Below, piece by piece: positions 1 to 12,400 of a stretch of 64,000 nt of DNA. Location of the stretch: assembly GCA_014526335.1 (NCBI GenBank), contig JACTAT010000040.1:9056920-9120919 (forward strand), given 5' to 3'. The notes under the pieces were generated by a model. It searched no databases, had not been told where the DNA came from, and saw only the letters and a list, made by a program, of their open reading frames with translations. The first letter of the stretch is position 1, and every line of letters starts with the position of its first letter. Position numbers and translations under genes: made by a program. The stretch is from Chrysaora quinquecirrha (lineage: Eukaryota; Cnidaria; Scyphozoa; Semaeostomeae; Pelagiidae).

Positions 1-429
1 GTAACATGCTGTCATTTCAAGTAACATCGTTGACACCCTTCACCGTGTATAACTTCACGATAACAGCTTGCACAACAGTTGGGTGTGCCACTAGCCCAAT
101 AACCACAGAATCGACTCGCTCAGCTCGCCCCGATAGCCAACCAGCTCCATATGTAACACCATTGACGGGTGGACAATCTGTTTTCGTTTACTGGGATGCT
201 CCTGCGCAGCCAAATGGTGTGATATTGTTCTATGATCTATTCATGAGGCAATCGCCTTTCACGGGTAGTGGAACGACACAAGCGTTGAAACTGAATCCAC
301 TGCATAGGAATTATACAGTTACTGGATTGACGCCGTATACATCATATGAATTCAGGGTTGTTTCATACACGGCGCAAGTCAGTGGTGATACATCAAGTAG
401 CTGGACCCGTGTGAGAACCCAAGAAAATA
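1..429 (+). CDS. USH2A: USH2A exon 1 of window (partial): end of one FN3 and one full FN3
   Basis: The frame is open from the first base (codons in phase with position 3), so the exon starts upstream. It encodes the C-terminal half of an FN3 with a Cys pair in the F-G region (ACTTVGC), then a complete FN3 without the pair (WDAPAQPNG, then LTPYTSYEFRV). The donor is GTAAGT at 430, leaving one base of a codon (phase 1). Confidence 0.9.
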
Positions 430-3400
430 GTAAGTATACCACTATTATTACCTGATTATTACAGTAAGTCCCCGCTTTTAAGAAACAACAACCTTTGGAC
501 ACAGCCTATTGTTTGAAAACAATTAACCATTGTTTTACCTATTTTTTCGTAGGATTTTCTAGGCTGCAGTTTCTTATATGTCTGTTTTTTATAAGCGTGA
601 CTTTACCGTATTGTTATCATAGTTAACAAAGTTTTGTTGGTGTGTAACCAAAAGGCTGCCTCACAAGAACGCCCAAAAAGGAAATTTTTTTCTTGAAATG
701 TAAACAGACTAGACTCACTGCAAAGTCTTCGACTCGCTCCTTGCCTCCCACGCAACGCAGCCCGCGCATTCAGCGTAGTTTGAGTTGCCACCATTAATAA
801 CAACAACTATTTTTTGATTTTACAATTTTTTGAGCCAATTGAATTAAGATGAAGGCACTCTAGAAAGTCGTAGAAAACTACGACTCATGCCATAAGGCTA
901 GAAAAATAACTAAACGTATTACATTGATCATACCATTCGCAAACAGTTAGACAGCATCAATCGCATTTAAACAACCACAGCAACCTGGTTGCTTTTTCTC
1001 CAGAGTACATTCCGAGGAAACAGTAAAGGTTATTGGTTATTGTTGTTGTTTAGTTGTTACAGGTTGCTGTTGCTGCTTCCTAGGAGTGGGTTGAACTGTA
1101 ACTTGTGGAAAGTTACAAATTCAATTCATCAACAAAGTCAGCAACGTTTTGTTCTTTTAATAATCATATCCTTATACATTTGCTTCACAAAATTTTACCG
1201 AGCAGATCTGACTCTGCATAATATTTTTAAATTTATCGCTGAAAAAAATTCAGGGTGCAAGGTAATTTTCTTCCAACATTTGACAAGTAATGTTGTTGGA
1301 AGGGTTGGCATTTGAACTCATGGTTTGAGCTCAAAACCAGGCAAAATTCATTTCGAAAAATGGTATAACTGTGTAGAGTTCAAAAACATTTCCTGCATCT
1401 CAAACGGAAAAATGTTTCAAGCCAATGTTTGTGAGCGTGGCCGAACGCCCAATGATTTTGATAAACAAGACTGAATTCCAAACCAAATATTCTTTGTTTT
1501 TCTTGCCAGGGCCTCTATATGTTCACTAAATTCGTTCTTCACAAAAATCAAATTTTTCGTTCTTTTGTAGTTCCAAGTGGTGCAGAATACATCAGTCCAA
1601 GATCCTTTGCAGTATCAAGCTCCTCCGTAAACGTCTCGTGGAGTCCTCCACGGTTTCCAAATGGCATAATAACACGATATGAGATATACAGATACGAGCC
1701 CACTGATCTTGCAACACCGATACTTTCAGCATCTGCAAGTGGTTCGAGACTGTCTTCTTTAGCCATGGGTCTCAGTCCTTATACAAGTTACCAGATTTCT
1801 GTCAAAGCTTGTAACTCAAAGGGATGTACTGGTTTTAGCTCAAGGACAACAGTAAATACACTACCGGATGGTAAATATCGTTTTAGTTATAGCTTTTTTA
1901 GGAAATTTCTTGTGGCCCTGTGCAGTGGCATAGCCGTAGAGGGGTATGGGGGGTAGTCACTCCTATAATCATCGCCAAGATAGCTTTTTTGGACGAATGA
2001 TAGTTGAATGTGCTTGAAGTTCATTTCACCTTCATTTGCGGCATTGCGCTAATTCCTTTTTCTGTTGTACAGCAAGCTTAGGCCTCGCGTTGATCAGCGA
2101 TAGCTTTATGCAAATGCGTTTGCTTCAAGGACCCAACATAGCCCAGTGGCTTCCACTTAAACGTTTTATAACAAAAGCTTTCTTTTCAGAATACTACGTT
2201 TTCATTTTCTATCTTTAAATATTTCTTTATTACAATTCAAGCTCCACCCAAAATATTTTTTGTTCAGTGTCTCATTTTTTATTGAGTATCTAATAAACCT
2301 TTCTGAAATCTAAATACTGACGTCCTGTGAAATCTGACGTCCTCTGAAATCTGACGTCTGAAGTCTGAAATCTTGCGTCTGAAGTCTGAGATCTTACGTC
2401 TGAAGTCTGAAATCTGACGTCTGGAGTCTAAAATCAAATGTGTGAAATCTGACGTCTGAAGTCTGAAATCTTACGTCCAAAGTCTGAAATCTGGCGTCTG
2501 AAATCTGACGTCTGAAGTTTGAAATCTGACGTCTGAAGTCTAAAATCTTACGTCTAAAGTCTAAAATCTTACGTCTGAAATCTGACGTTCTCTGAAATCT
2601 GACGTCCTGTAATTTGCGTAGCGCACGAGATATTTATTAATAGTTTCCATTTCTCTTTACACCATAGTGCCAAGTGGACAAGGTGCCCCGAACATCACTG
2701 CTTTGAACAGTTCTTCGACATATCTTTCTTGGTCACAGCCAACGATTCTGAACGGTCCTCTACCGGTCGGTTACGAAGTTGAACGGACGTTCGCTGCTCT
2801 TGGTAATCCACCACCGCAAGTAGAAGCCGGCGTACGGTTTTCATCTTTTGGGTATTATCAGCTTCCGTCCTCAGTTATTCCGGATAGCGTGGAGACCCGA
2901 CTGGAATTCAGTGTCAGGACGAGTTATTCAGACGGACTTGTTTTCTACGCGGCGTCTGTATTGCAAGAGGACATGTTTGCTGTTGAAATAAGATCCGGCA
3001 AACCTTGGTTTATTTTCGATACCGAAACCGGTCCAGCTGCCTTTACCTATACAAGTGCACAAAGAATAGACAACGGAATGTGGCATAAGGTACTTGTGAC
3101 AAGAACAAGAAGGTCCGGAACAATCACAGTTGATGGCGTATATTCCGGAAGTGGTAATGGCGGTGGAACTGCGAATGTCATTGGTCAGATTTCTACTATC
3201 TATGTGGGAGGGCTTCCTAGTAGTTTTCCTATTTTGAGATCCGATACTGGAAATGTAGCTCTGAAGCGGTCATTTTCATTGGTTGTTTACGAGACATGAA
3301 GTACAAAAATTCTGCAATTGACTTTAATTCTGCGGTACAGAAAGTCAAAGTTGAGTCCCTTTATGGTCATTGTCCGGCTACAGTGTCCTCCGGATTCCAT

Positions 3401-6400
3401 TTCAAAGGTGGCGGTTATCTCTCTTTGAAAAGCGGTTTATTTAAAGGAACAAGTCTGTTTTTCGTGCAGTTCCGTTTGAGGACGACATACAAATCCGGAT
3501 TGATCTTGTTCGCTCACGGCACCGGCACTACGTCTATTGCCATTATGCTGAAAATGGGAATCTTCAGTTATTATTCCGATCACCAACAAGTACTGGTTCG
3601 GACACGAAATCCGTGACGAACGCTTGTGATGGAAACTGGCATATCTTCATGTTGACCGGTTTCGGATCAACCGTCTCTTTATCTATTGATGGTACTGTGC
3701 ATTCACTTAGAGGAGTACCCAGTGATGCAAGAGTGAACTCTAATGTTTATATGGGTGGAGTTCCCAAAGGCTCTCAATCTGAAACTCTACTGCGAAGTTT
3801 GACAAATGGCAATACAACATCGTTTGGTGGATGTATGCGGGATATTAAGTTTTCAGATACTGTCAATGTGCACAGGGATATCACTGACAGTCATAATGTT
3901 GCACTTGATGGTTGTCCTGCAATCTCCAACTCTTCAATTGGGACTACAACATGCAGTAATCCCGTATATACGACCGTGCAAAGATCCTCACTAACAACTG
4001 CTACGGATCATGGCCTTCAAGCTTTCACAGGTAATGCAAACAAGCTTTCTTATAATTTGTATAATTTATCTCAATACCACCAGTAGACTTGTCTTAAGTC
4101 TTTTTCTCAGTGTCCTTCCTCTATGGTCCTCCATTCAATGAGAGAACACCGAAGGGTAGCAACAGTCGCTGTAGTGTTCTCTCACGGAATGGTGGACCTG
4201 AGGAGAAGGAAATTGAAATATGGTGCCTGTTTTGCGTAGTTAATTAAAGATTTGTTTGTCGATTTGTCTACAGAATACCTTTACCGGGTCAAGAGTTACA
4301 GAAATGGCATTGCTGGGTATGCAGAAAGTGCTTGGGTTGTAAGCAGGACTAAAGAAGGAGGTATGGGTATTTGCTAATTCTAGCTTTGAGAGGAAATATG
4401 AGCAAATACAAGCAGCGAGGTCATCGTGTAGAGGACATTTGTTCGAGTTTATCCTTTTTCCTGGGTTTTGTTTCATCGTTGACCATTAAGGGGTTTCTTA
4501 ATTTTCCATGCAATAACCAAGAAGCCGATTATATGTTTAGTCAGAAACAGTTTTTTTTTACTTGGACTCTTCAATTACTTCTATTTGTTACCGTATCCTG
4601 CTGTATCCCACGAGCTGTTTCATATTTAAACCCAATACCGTTTCAGCTTCACAGTTCTGTATTATGGGATATTAGACTTATTACATTCGTCATAGTCTAC
4701 GCTCCTCCACATTCAACCGCCCCGCTCCAACAACTTTAAGGCAATAACATGTTTGGATTAGGGCTGTTCTGCATTCTGATTAGATATGCCAGAAAGCTGG
4801 CATATCAATACGACTTTCTGACTAAAAGATTATAATTCCCATTCTGATGAAACATCAATTATGTTGTTGTAGACTATTGGAGCTGTTTCCAAAAGAGTGG
4901 GAGGAATGTAATACGTCTAATGGGATATATCGATTTACTGTAGAACCTTGCTGGTTTAGCATAGACTTATTACACGAGTCCCTCTCTTCGCAACAACAAC
5001 AACAACAACAACAACTACCAAACAGCTGTTTGCTAGTTTGAGCGGTTTTGAGTTCGGTCGTTAGCCGTTAGCGTAACTAGGACTCGTGTAATAAGTCTAG
5101 GTTTAGCACCTTAATACTTCCAACATCTTAGAGCCCTGCTTCGATATTCTAGATCGGAATATTCGTGGTTTGTTGTATATGTGTTTATTTGATTTATAAA
5201 GAGGACTACTCTGTTTCTCTATTACCCTTGCAGCGCCTGGAGGACTCCTGCCACCAATCATTAGCAATATCATGGCAAAAGTGTGACAGCATCATGGTCA
5301 AGACCAAGAATCAGTGGTGGGTTGATCACCAAATATCAGATTAAAGCTATTGATACCAAAAATACACAGAATGCAGCTATTGTTAAAGAGATCAGCAATG
5401 TTAATGTGAATAGTACGAATATTGAAAGCCTGCTTCCATATTCAATGTATAATATTAGTGTTATTGCCTTTACGGCTGGTGGAAGTACGGAGAGTAATGC
5501 AGCGCAAGTCACAACGCTTGAAGCTGGTAAGTGCTAAGTTTTTTATATTGAATGGCTGCATTTTTGTTTGAATATGTTTGTCATGATATGAATGGTGATC
5601 TCTAGGATAGATTTTTCTACAAGTGGCATACCACAATAAATCGTATTCGAACTTGGGCTGCATGACTAGAGAGCCGTTGACGTATCTACTGAGCTATACG
5701 TTCGTTCTTGTTTGAATATCGTTATTTCCCGTGTCATCTTTAAAGGCGGGTTTCTACTTATGTGAATTTGGTCGTGCGACCCGTGCGATCGCTCGAACGC
5801 AGTCGCGCGAACGATTTCAACTTCTGTGAATCTGATCGTGCGACTGACAAATAAAGCAGTTTGTTTGGTTCTGCTTTGACTGGTCGCAAAATGTAGAAGC
5901 CACTCCACTTCCAAAATCAGTCGCCCGAATGCAGATATAAGGGAATCTTCGTCACTGCAAAAACTACGCATGTCCAGAGAACTTGTCGCGCGATTGCATG
6001 GCTATATTCGCAGAAGCTTTACATGGCAATTTAAATAATAGAGCACTCCCTATAGATTCAGTATTATCCTATTAGTAAGTGAGTAGTTTTTGAGTAGTGC
6101 AAAACTTTAAAATTGCGATAAACAGCGGAAACATTTTCGGGCATAATTAAAAGGTTTTTTCGTCTGACACTCCTCAGAGTATGAACGTCAAAAACAGACC
6201 AAAACAATGAAATAAGGCGGAATTTATAATGCACCAATACGTCTCATAGGAAACGTCTCATTGCGATTCTAAAATCAAATTAAAAAGGCCATTACTAAGT
6301 GCTTCGCTGCTGCCAACCCTCGGTTAGTTTTTAGCACTCGGAAAGTTCTTCAATCCATTCAAATTTTTTCATTGTTTCGATCTGTTTCTAACATTCATAC

Positions 6401-9400
6401 TCTGAGAGTGTCAGACGAAAAAAGCTTTTAAGTATACCCGAAAATGTTTCCGCTGTTTATCGCAATTTTATTATCTCATTATAGTTTGCTTAGGTCCACG
6501 TCATTTATATGTCAAAAAGCTTGCTGTCTTCAAACTCTCCGTTTTTGTATATGAGCAAAAAGTCTTTAATTTTTTAAAAGTTGTGTATTACAGTGAGCAG
6601 TTTCCTTTCACTTTGCAATTTTGAGGGAGAAATAACAAAAGTTACTATAGCGGACGAAATTCTAAGCGATGTTTAGGGAATTCAATAATGTAGATTTCTC
6701 GTTTCTTTTATAGCTCCAGAACTGTTACAGCCAGCCACAGCTATTTCATTCCCTCGATACCTTGTGATATCTTGGGAGCCGCCAGTGAGACCGAATGGCC
6801 AAATCCTTCTCTATCAGCTCCACGTAAATGGCGACACAAAGTATGCAGGCACTGGACTTACTTTCAATGTTACTGGCTTATCTGTCTATACAAGTTATAC
6901 AGTGAAGATAACAGCGTGTAACAAAATTAACTGTATCTCTGCTACTACTTCAATATACACTGGACAGCTCCCTCCTTCTGGCATTCATGCTCCGCAGCTA
7001 CGAGTTCTTGGTAGCCGAAGAATCGATGTGACGTGGCAGAGGCCTGATGTTTTGAATGGAGTCATTTCAAAATATGAAGTCCAAGTTTCTATCGGAAATC
7101 TGCCAAGTTATACCCCTGTATTTACCACCGGTCCAAATACATTTCATACAATCCTAGCGAATATGACTCCCGGTACGGAACATTTCATCCGGATAGCCGC
7201 TTTTACCGCAGGTGGTGGTGCGGTTGGTAATGCATCCATTGCAAAAACACTGGAAAGCGCACCGGAAGATATACCAAAGCCTATTGTCATTCCGGTGTCG
7301 TCCTCAGCCTTAAACGTAACCATTCAAAGACCGCTGAAGCCTAATGGAGTTATTATTTACTATGTTCTGCTTGAAGATGATAAGGTCGTGATGAATGGTA
7401 GCGGATTACATTATCAAGGCACTGGTTTTTGCCATATTCTCAGCATACCTTCCGGGCAAGAGCATGTACTGCTAAGGGATGTGGAGAGAGTGACTTGGTT
7501 GTGGCGTATACATTAGATGCTCAGCCTGTTGGTAGCGTTGTGTTAACAGCCAGTCCAATAGACTCAAGATCATTCAATGCAAGCTGGACACCTGTGCAAA
7601 CGCCTAATGGTATTATAAGGTATGAGTATGCTACTTGAATCTTAGATCTGATATTTGTTTTATTAATCGAAACACTATCACATGTTCACTGTAATGTAAT
7701 AATACAGTAAAGATTTGCGTAGATTATATACAATATATTGTGGCCATAAAAACTAGCGTCCTTTAGGAAAAGAAAAGATAAATGCCAACCTGTTCACATT
7801 ACCTTTTTTATGACTGACCTTTAAAGAGGCACGAGGCTTAGTTATGGGTTTAATTTTTCTCTTTTCTCAGAAATTAATTGGCTTAAACACAAACTTAGTC
7901 TGCAGAGGTGAAGTCCTTGCCCGGAAAACCCACTTTAAAATGTTTTTGAGAAGTGTAGGGAATGAAATAAATAGGAAATAAACAGGCAGGCTTAATGCTT
8001 ATATAAAAGGCGTTTAATCGATAATTGTGTTTTTGAGCATTCTGCTGATAATTATTCTGTGAATGATTAAGTGCTGTCCTGGCAGATAGGAAATCAATGG
8101 CCTGAAAAATGTTAATTCGTCCTTTAAGCAGAATGTGTATTATCATCAAAAAAATCCTAGCTAAGTCTTTATGCTTGGAGGACCTTTTCATCTTTTCGAA
8201 GCAGCAGTGTCATATGTTAACAGGACAAGCTGGTCTACTACAAAGTCGACCCATGATGTGTTAGACTTGATAATGGACCTACTTGACAGTGGGCCGACTT
8301 GTCTAGAAAGCGTTTCATGTTCCGCGTTTCGCAGTGTATCATCTAAACAGCAAGAATGTAAAGGACATTTTTGTGAAAGATAAGAGAAAAATAGCTTGAT
8401 ACTTTCCTTATAGTTATATCAGACCTATTACGTATTTTATATATATTTGATACATCATTGTTCTGTTATTTTTCATTCCTTCTATTGCAGATATGCATTG
8501 ATGGTTTTGGGAGAGTTCTATACCAACACAGACATTAATGGCAATCCAATAACTTATGAAACAAGGAATGTAACGAAGATGGTCTACAATGGCAGTTTAA
8601 CTAATAGCAGCTTTACTTACGTGGGACTTCTACCATTCAGCTATTATAAAGTACATGTTAATGCTTCAAATCGTGCTGGATATCTTCTGAGTAACACTGT
8701 AGCATTCCCAACTACAGCTGCTGGTAAGAAATTTTTATTTGATTTCATAAATAGGATCAAGAACTCATATGTCACAAATATATTTAAATGTGGATATTTT
8801 GATAAGGAGTTCTGTCTAATTCAAAATTGTTTGTCCCTAATCAATGTATCATTTCGCCTGCAAAGACATAACTTTAGATCGAAAAAATTTCTTCCTGAAA
8901 AATTGATCGAGTGAAGTATTTTCCTTAGAGGGTCCCTTCAGTCAAAAATATTTAATCTTTGAATAGATGCAATTCAACCTACTGATTTCAAATCTGCAAT
9001 TATTTTCTTCATATCTTGTACCGTTTTGCTGTTATTAACGATTTACCGACATGACGTAGAGCGGGACTATTGTGTCGTCACGCGGGGTTATTGTTACAGC
9101 AGCGAGGGTCAGGTTTCGTTCTTCGCAATTCAACTGAACCTTTTGACGTACAAATGCTTATAATAGCAAAACGATACAAAGAAGAAAATATTGCAGATTC
9201 GGAATCAGCAGGTTGACATCCATTTATTCCAAGAATAAAAATTTTTGACTGGAGAGGCCCTTTATAAGATGTCCTACGTCGAAGAAGCTAGAAGAAAATA
9301 AGTACTTGAATCATAAATCAGGTTTTCTTTGTCTGCCACTAAGGTTTGGAATGTGATCCCAGTCAATATAAGAACAAGTATTTCTCTAACTGGCTTTCAG

Positions 9401-12400
9401 CTGGGTCTCAAAACTTCCTTCTGAGCAGATACTAGTGCCCAAACGCGACCCTTTGGAAGAGCAGCACTACTTTTAGGTTTGATAGGTCTTTCAGGGAGCA
9501 GACTTATCATGTGCTTTGGAACTCAAAGGGCCGTATTAGCTACTACTTCATTAATGTAGAATGTATTAGCTACTTGATTAATTAAGTAATTGTTGAAAGG
9601 TATTGTGTCTTAAGATTGATTAAAACTTTTTTAAATCTAAAATTTTATATAACAAGCTTCGTTCCATGCCTTGTTTTGCTTTTTCACCATATTTTCGTAG
9701 TATTTCCATATTTCTTTTTATTTGTACTTCAGCCCCTGATGGTGTAAGAGGACCTATCTCCAATTCTATAAACTCCACAGCCTTGAATATAACCTGGAAT
9801 GCACCTGGCAGAGCCAATGGGATCATCATATCCTATCAGCTTATTGGAATCTACCCTGCTAATTTAGGCTCTCATCGTCAATTAGCCTTTCAAGTAGGAA
9901 TGCATCGATACGAAATTGTGTCTAATCTGGAACCATATACGAGATACAGGTTTAAACTGGTTGTTACTGGTTCTGGTGGAAAGACTGAGAGTGGATGGAC
10001 GAATGTTACTACTCCGGAGGATAGTAAGTGTTTGTCTGGTTTGATTTATGTACTATAATAAATGATACTTCAATTCAGACGCCCATACTCTGCGAACAGA
10101 AGAATGGGTCAATTTTTATCCAATCCAGATTTTGTTTGCATAGGAACATTCTAACGTATTAGCCTCATTACACACCCTTTCGACGGACTGCCGCAGTATG
10201 GAAGCTGTTCAAAATTTCAAGATATCGAGTTTTCGATGCTTATGGATTAAATCGTATGAAGCGTCAAAAACTTAGTCTACTTGTTTCTTGAACCCTAGCT
10301 ACAAGATGTTTCAGTATTACTCCCTGCACCAGAGGTAACAGCAAGATAGACCGATGGTCTAACTAAATCTTGTCAATTTAAATCCTTTTAAAGTAATTGT
10401 TGATAAAGCTTTGCAGCAGTATTCTATACCAAAAAGACTGTCTAACTAAATCGTCTATATGTTGTTGACTGTTTTAATCCATACATTTCATCACTACATA
10501 AAAACTGAGTCAAATTTATGGTACCCAGTAGGTAAGACTTTTCAGCAGACATAAGTAACACTGACCACAGGTTTGCCCTCGTGCGCACCGGGGTTGTGTT
10601 AGCAAACTACTGTCGATTTATAAAAAATGGCTTTTAAGCTTGTGAATACTTGCTTATTATATACAGCATCTTAATCCCTTCGAATTATTCTCAGCTAGCT
10701 GTTCCTGTATAATCCCACGTTGTTTTTGTTTTTCGTAGTTCCTGAGCACATTGACCAACCAAAGATTATCAATATTGAATCTCGAAGTGTCCTAGTTGAG
10801 ATATCTGCACCTTCAAAGCCAAATGGAATTATAATCCATTATATTCTGTATATCAATGGAACCGAGAGAAACCGAACACTCCTTACGAGATTTGAAGTTT
10901 TCCAGCTTCAGCCATTTTCATTCTACGTTGCCCGGATCGAAGCCTGCACTGTGATTGGCTGTAGAAGCAGTGTAACAACAAAAGCCTTTCAAACGTTACA
11001 AGATGGTAGGTTTGGAAGTTTATCACTCGTTTTTATTAAGCTATCCTTTTCCCTGTTTTTAATGAATTAGAAACTTAACGCTGCTTACAAGTTTCTTGAG
11101 CTCTAAAAAGGCCAGCTGTGGATACGTTACTGTTCAAAAGACTAGACGCGCTGTCCAGGTTTTCAAAATCCGCCCAGTTCTACCGATAATTTCCGTTACT
11201 CGTGTAGACCCATGTATAGAAAAACAAAGAAAGTTCTGACCCATATGTACCAGTATCTCAACTTTGAGGATCCAATTTAACACCTGAGGCAACTCTAAAT
11301 GTGGCGACAAGGCCTTGTTGCTGAAAAATAACAAGCATTTAACCGATTTCCGCCATAAAATCGACTCTAAATGCAAACCATTTCATAGAAATGCACTTTC
11401 TAGAACTATGTATCCACATGATTGCCGCAAAAAGGAACTCGTTGCCAGAGCGCTTGTGTTGAAAGGTCAGTTGTGATAAATTAGTTCCGAAAAATCGCCG
11501 ATTAGCAGTCGGCAACTAGTTTTGTCTTTGGCTGTGGCATTGTCGAGATAAGCCTGGCTTTATGTGCAAATACAAAATAACCAGGTTATATTGTAGTATG
11601 TTATATAAAGTTAAAAGGAAATATAACTTTTAAGATACTATAAAATCCTATGATTGTAGAATGCAACGTAACTTTTTACTTATATCTTAAAAGAATTTAT
11701 CTTGAATTCTAGTTCCCAAAGGCCAACCTGCCCCAATACTGAATGCAAATGGTTCGCGATCTGTGGTTATATCATGGTCCAAACCTTCTGTTACCAACGG
11801 AATCATCTTGTCGTATCAAATACAAAGAAAAATTCTTGGTCAGCTTAGTCCTGTTCTCATTGCTGTTGTTAATGCATCTATATCTGCAAATATTTACACG
11901 GACACAACTGTTAAGCCATGGACGACGTATGAGTATAGAGTCATTGCTCGTACTGTTGCTGGTGGGACGCCTGGTCCGTATAGCTCAGTGAAAACACCTC
12001 AAGGAGGTTTGTGTTTTGTTTTTAACTACTCTATGCAGCAAAACGCCATTTTATATAAAACCATTTTGCCTATCGCTGTTGAGGTTTACAAGTTTTTACT
12101 TCCCAGATATCAGGAGATAGGATTTAACAGCATACCGCAGCTACATTCATCAACGCAATTTTCGACAAAGAGAGCAACAACCTCACAATTCGAACCAACA
12201 ACCCACCCCCCTTAGCATTATTGTGGCATAGGTCAACATCTATTGCATCGCCCTGGTTGTGCTGAAAATTACATTGAGAACCTATTGATAATTTTTGACA
12301 GAGCAAGATCATTAATTTACTCCGGCGTTTTGGAATCTGTCCACGTCAACAATAATTCATCTTCACTTTTCTGACTGGTGCATTTCGATTCGCATCTGGG

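Noticed and set aside
4371..4739. Open frame of 122 codons after exon 4
   Set aside because: It starts in the intron, has no domain, and contains poly-Phe and low-complexity stretches; not in phase with the gene.
5640..5706. Functional tRNA gene on the minus strand
   Set aside because: It has box A and box B-like words but no acceptor stem pairing that I could see, and its 3' body matches the SINE at 17671.
12120..12312. Possible minus-strand SINE around GGTTCGAATT at 12190
   Set aside because: No convincing box A at the right distance and no match to the SINE bodies in the window.
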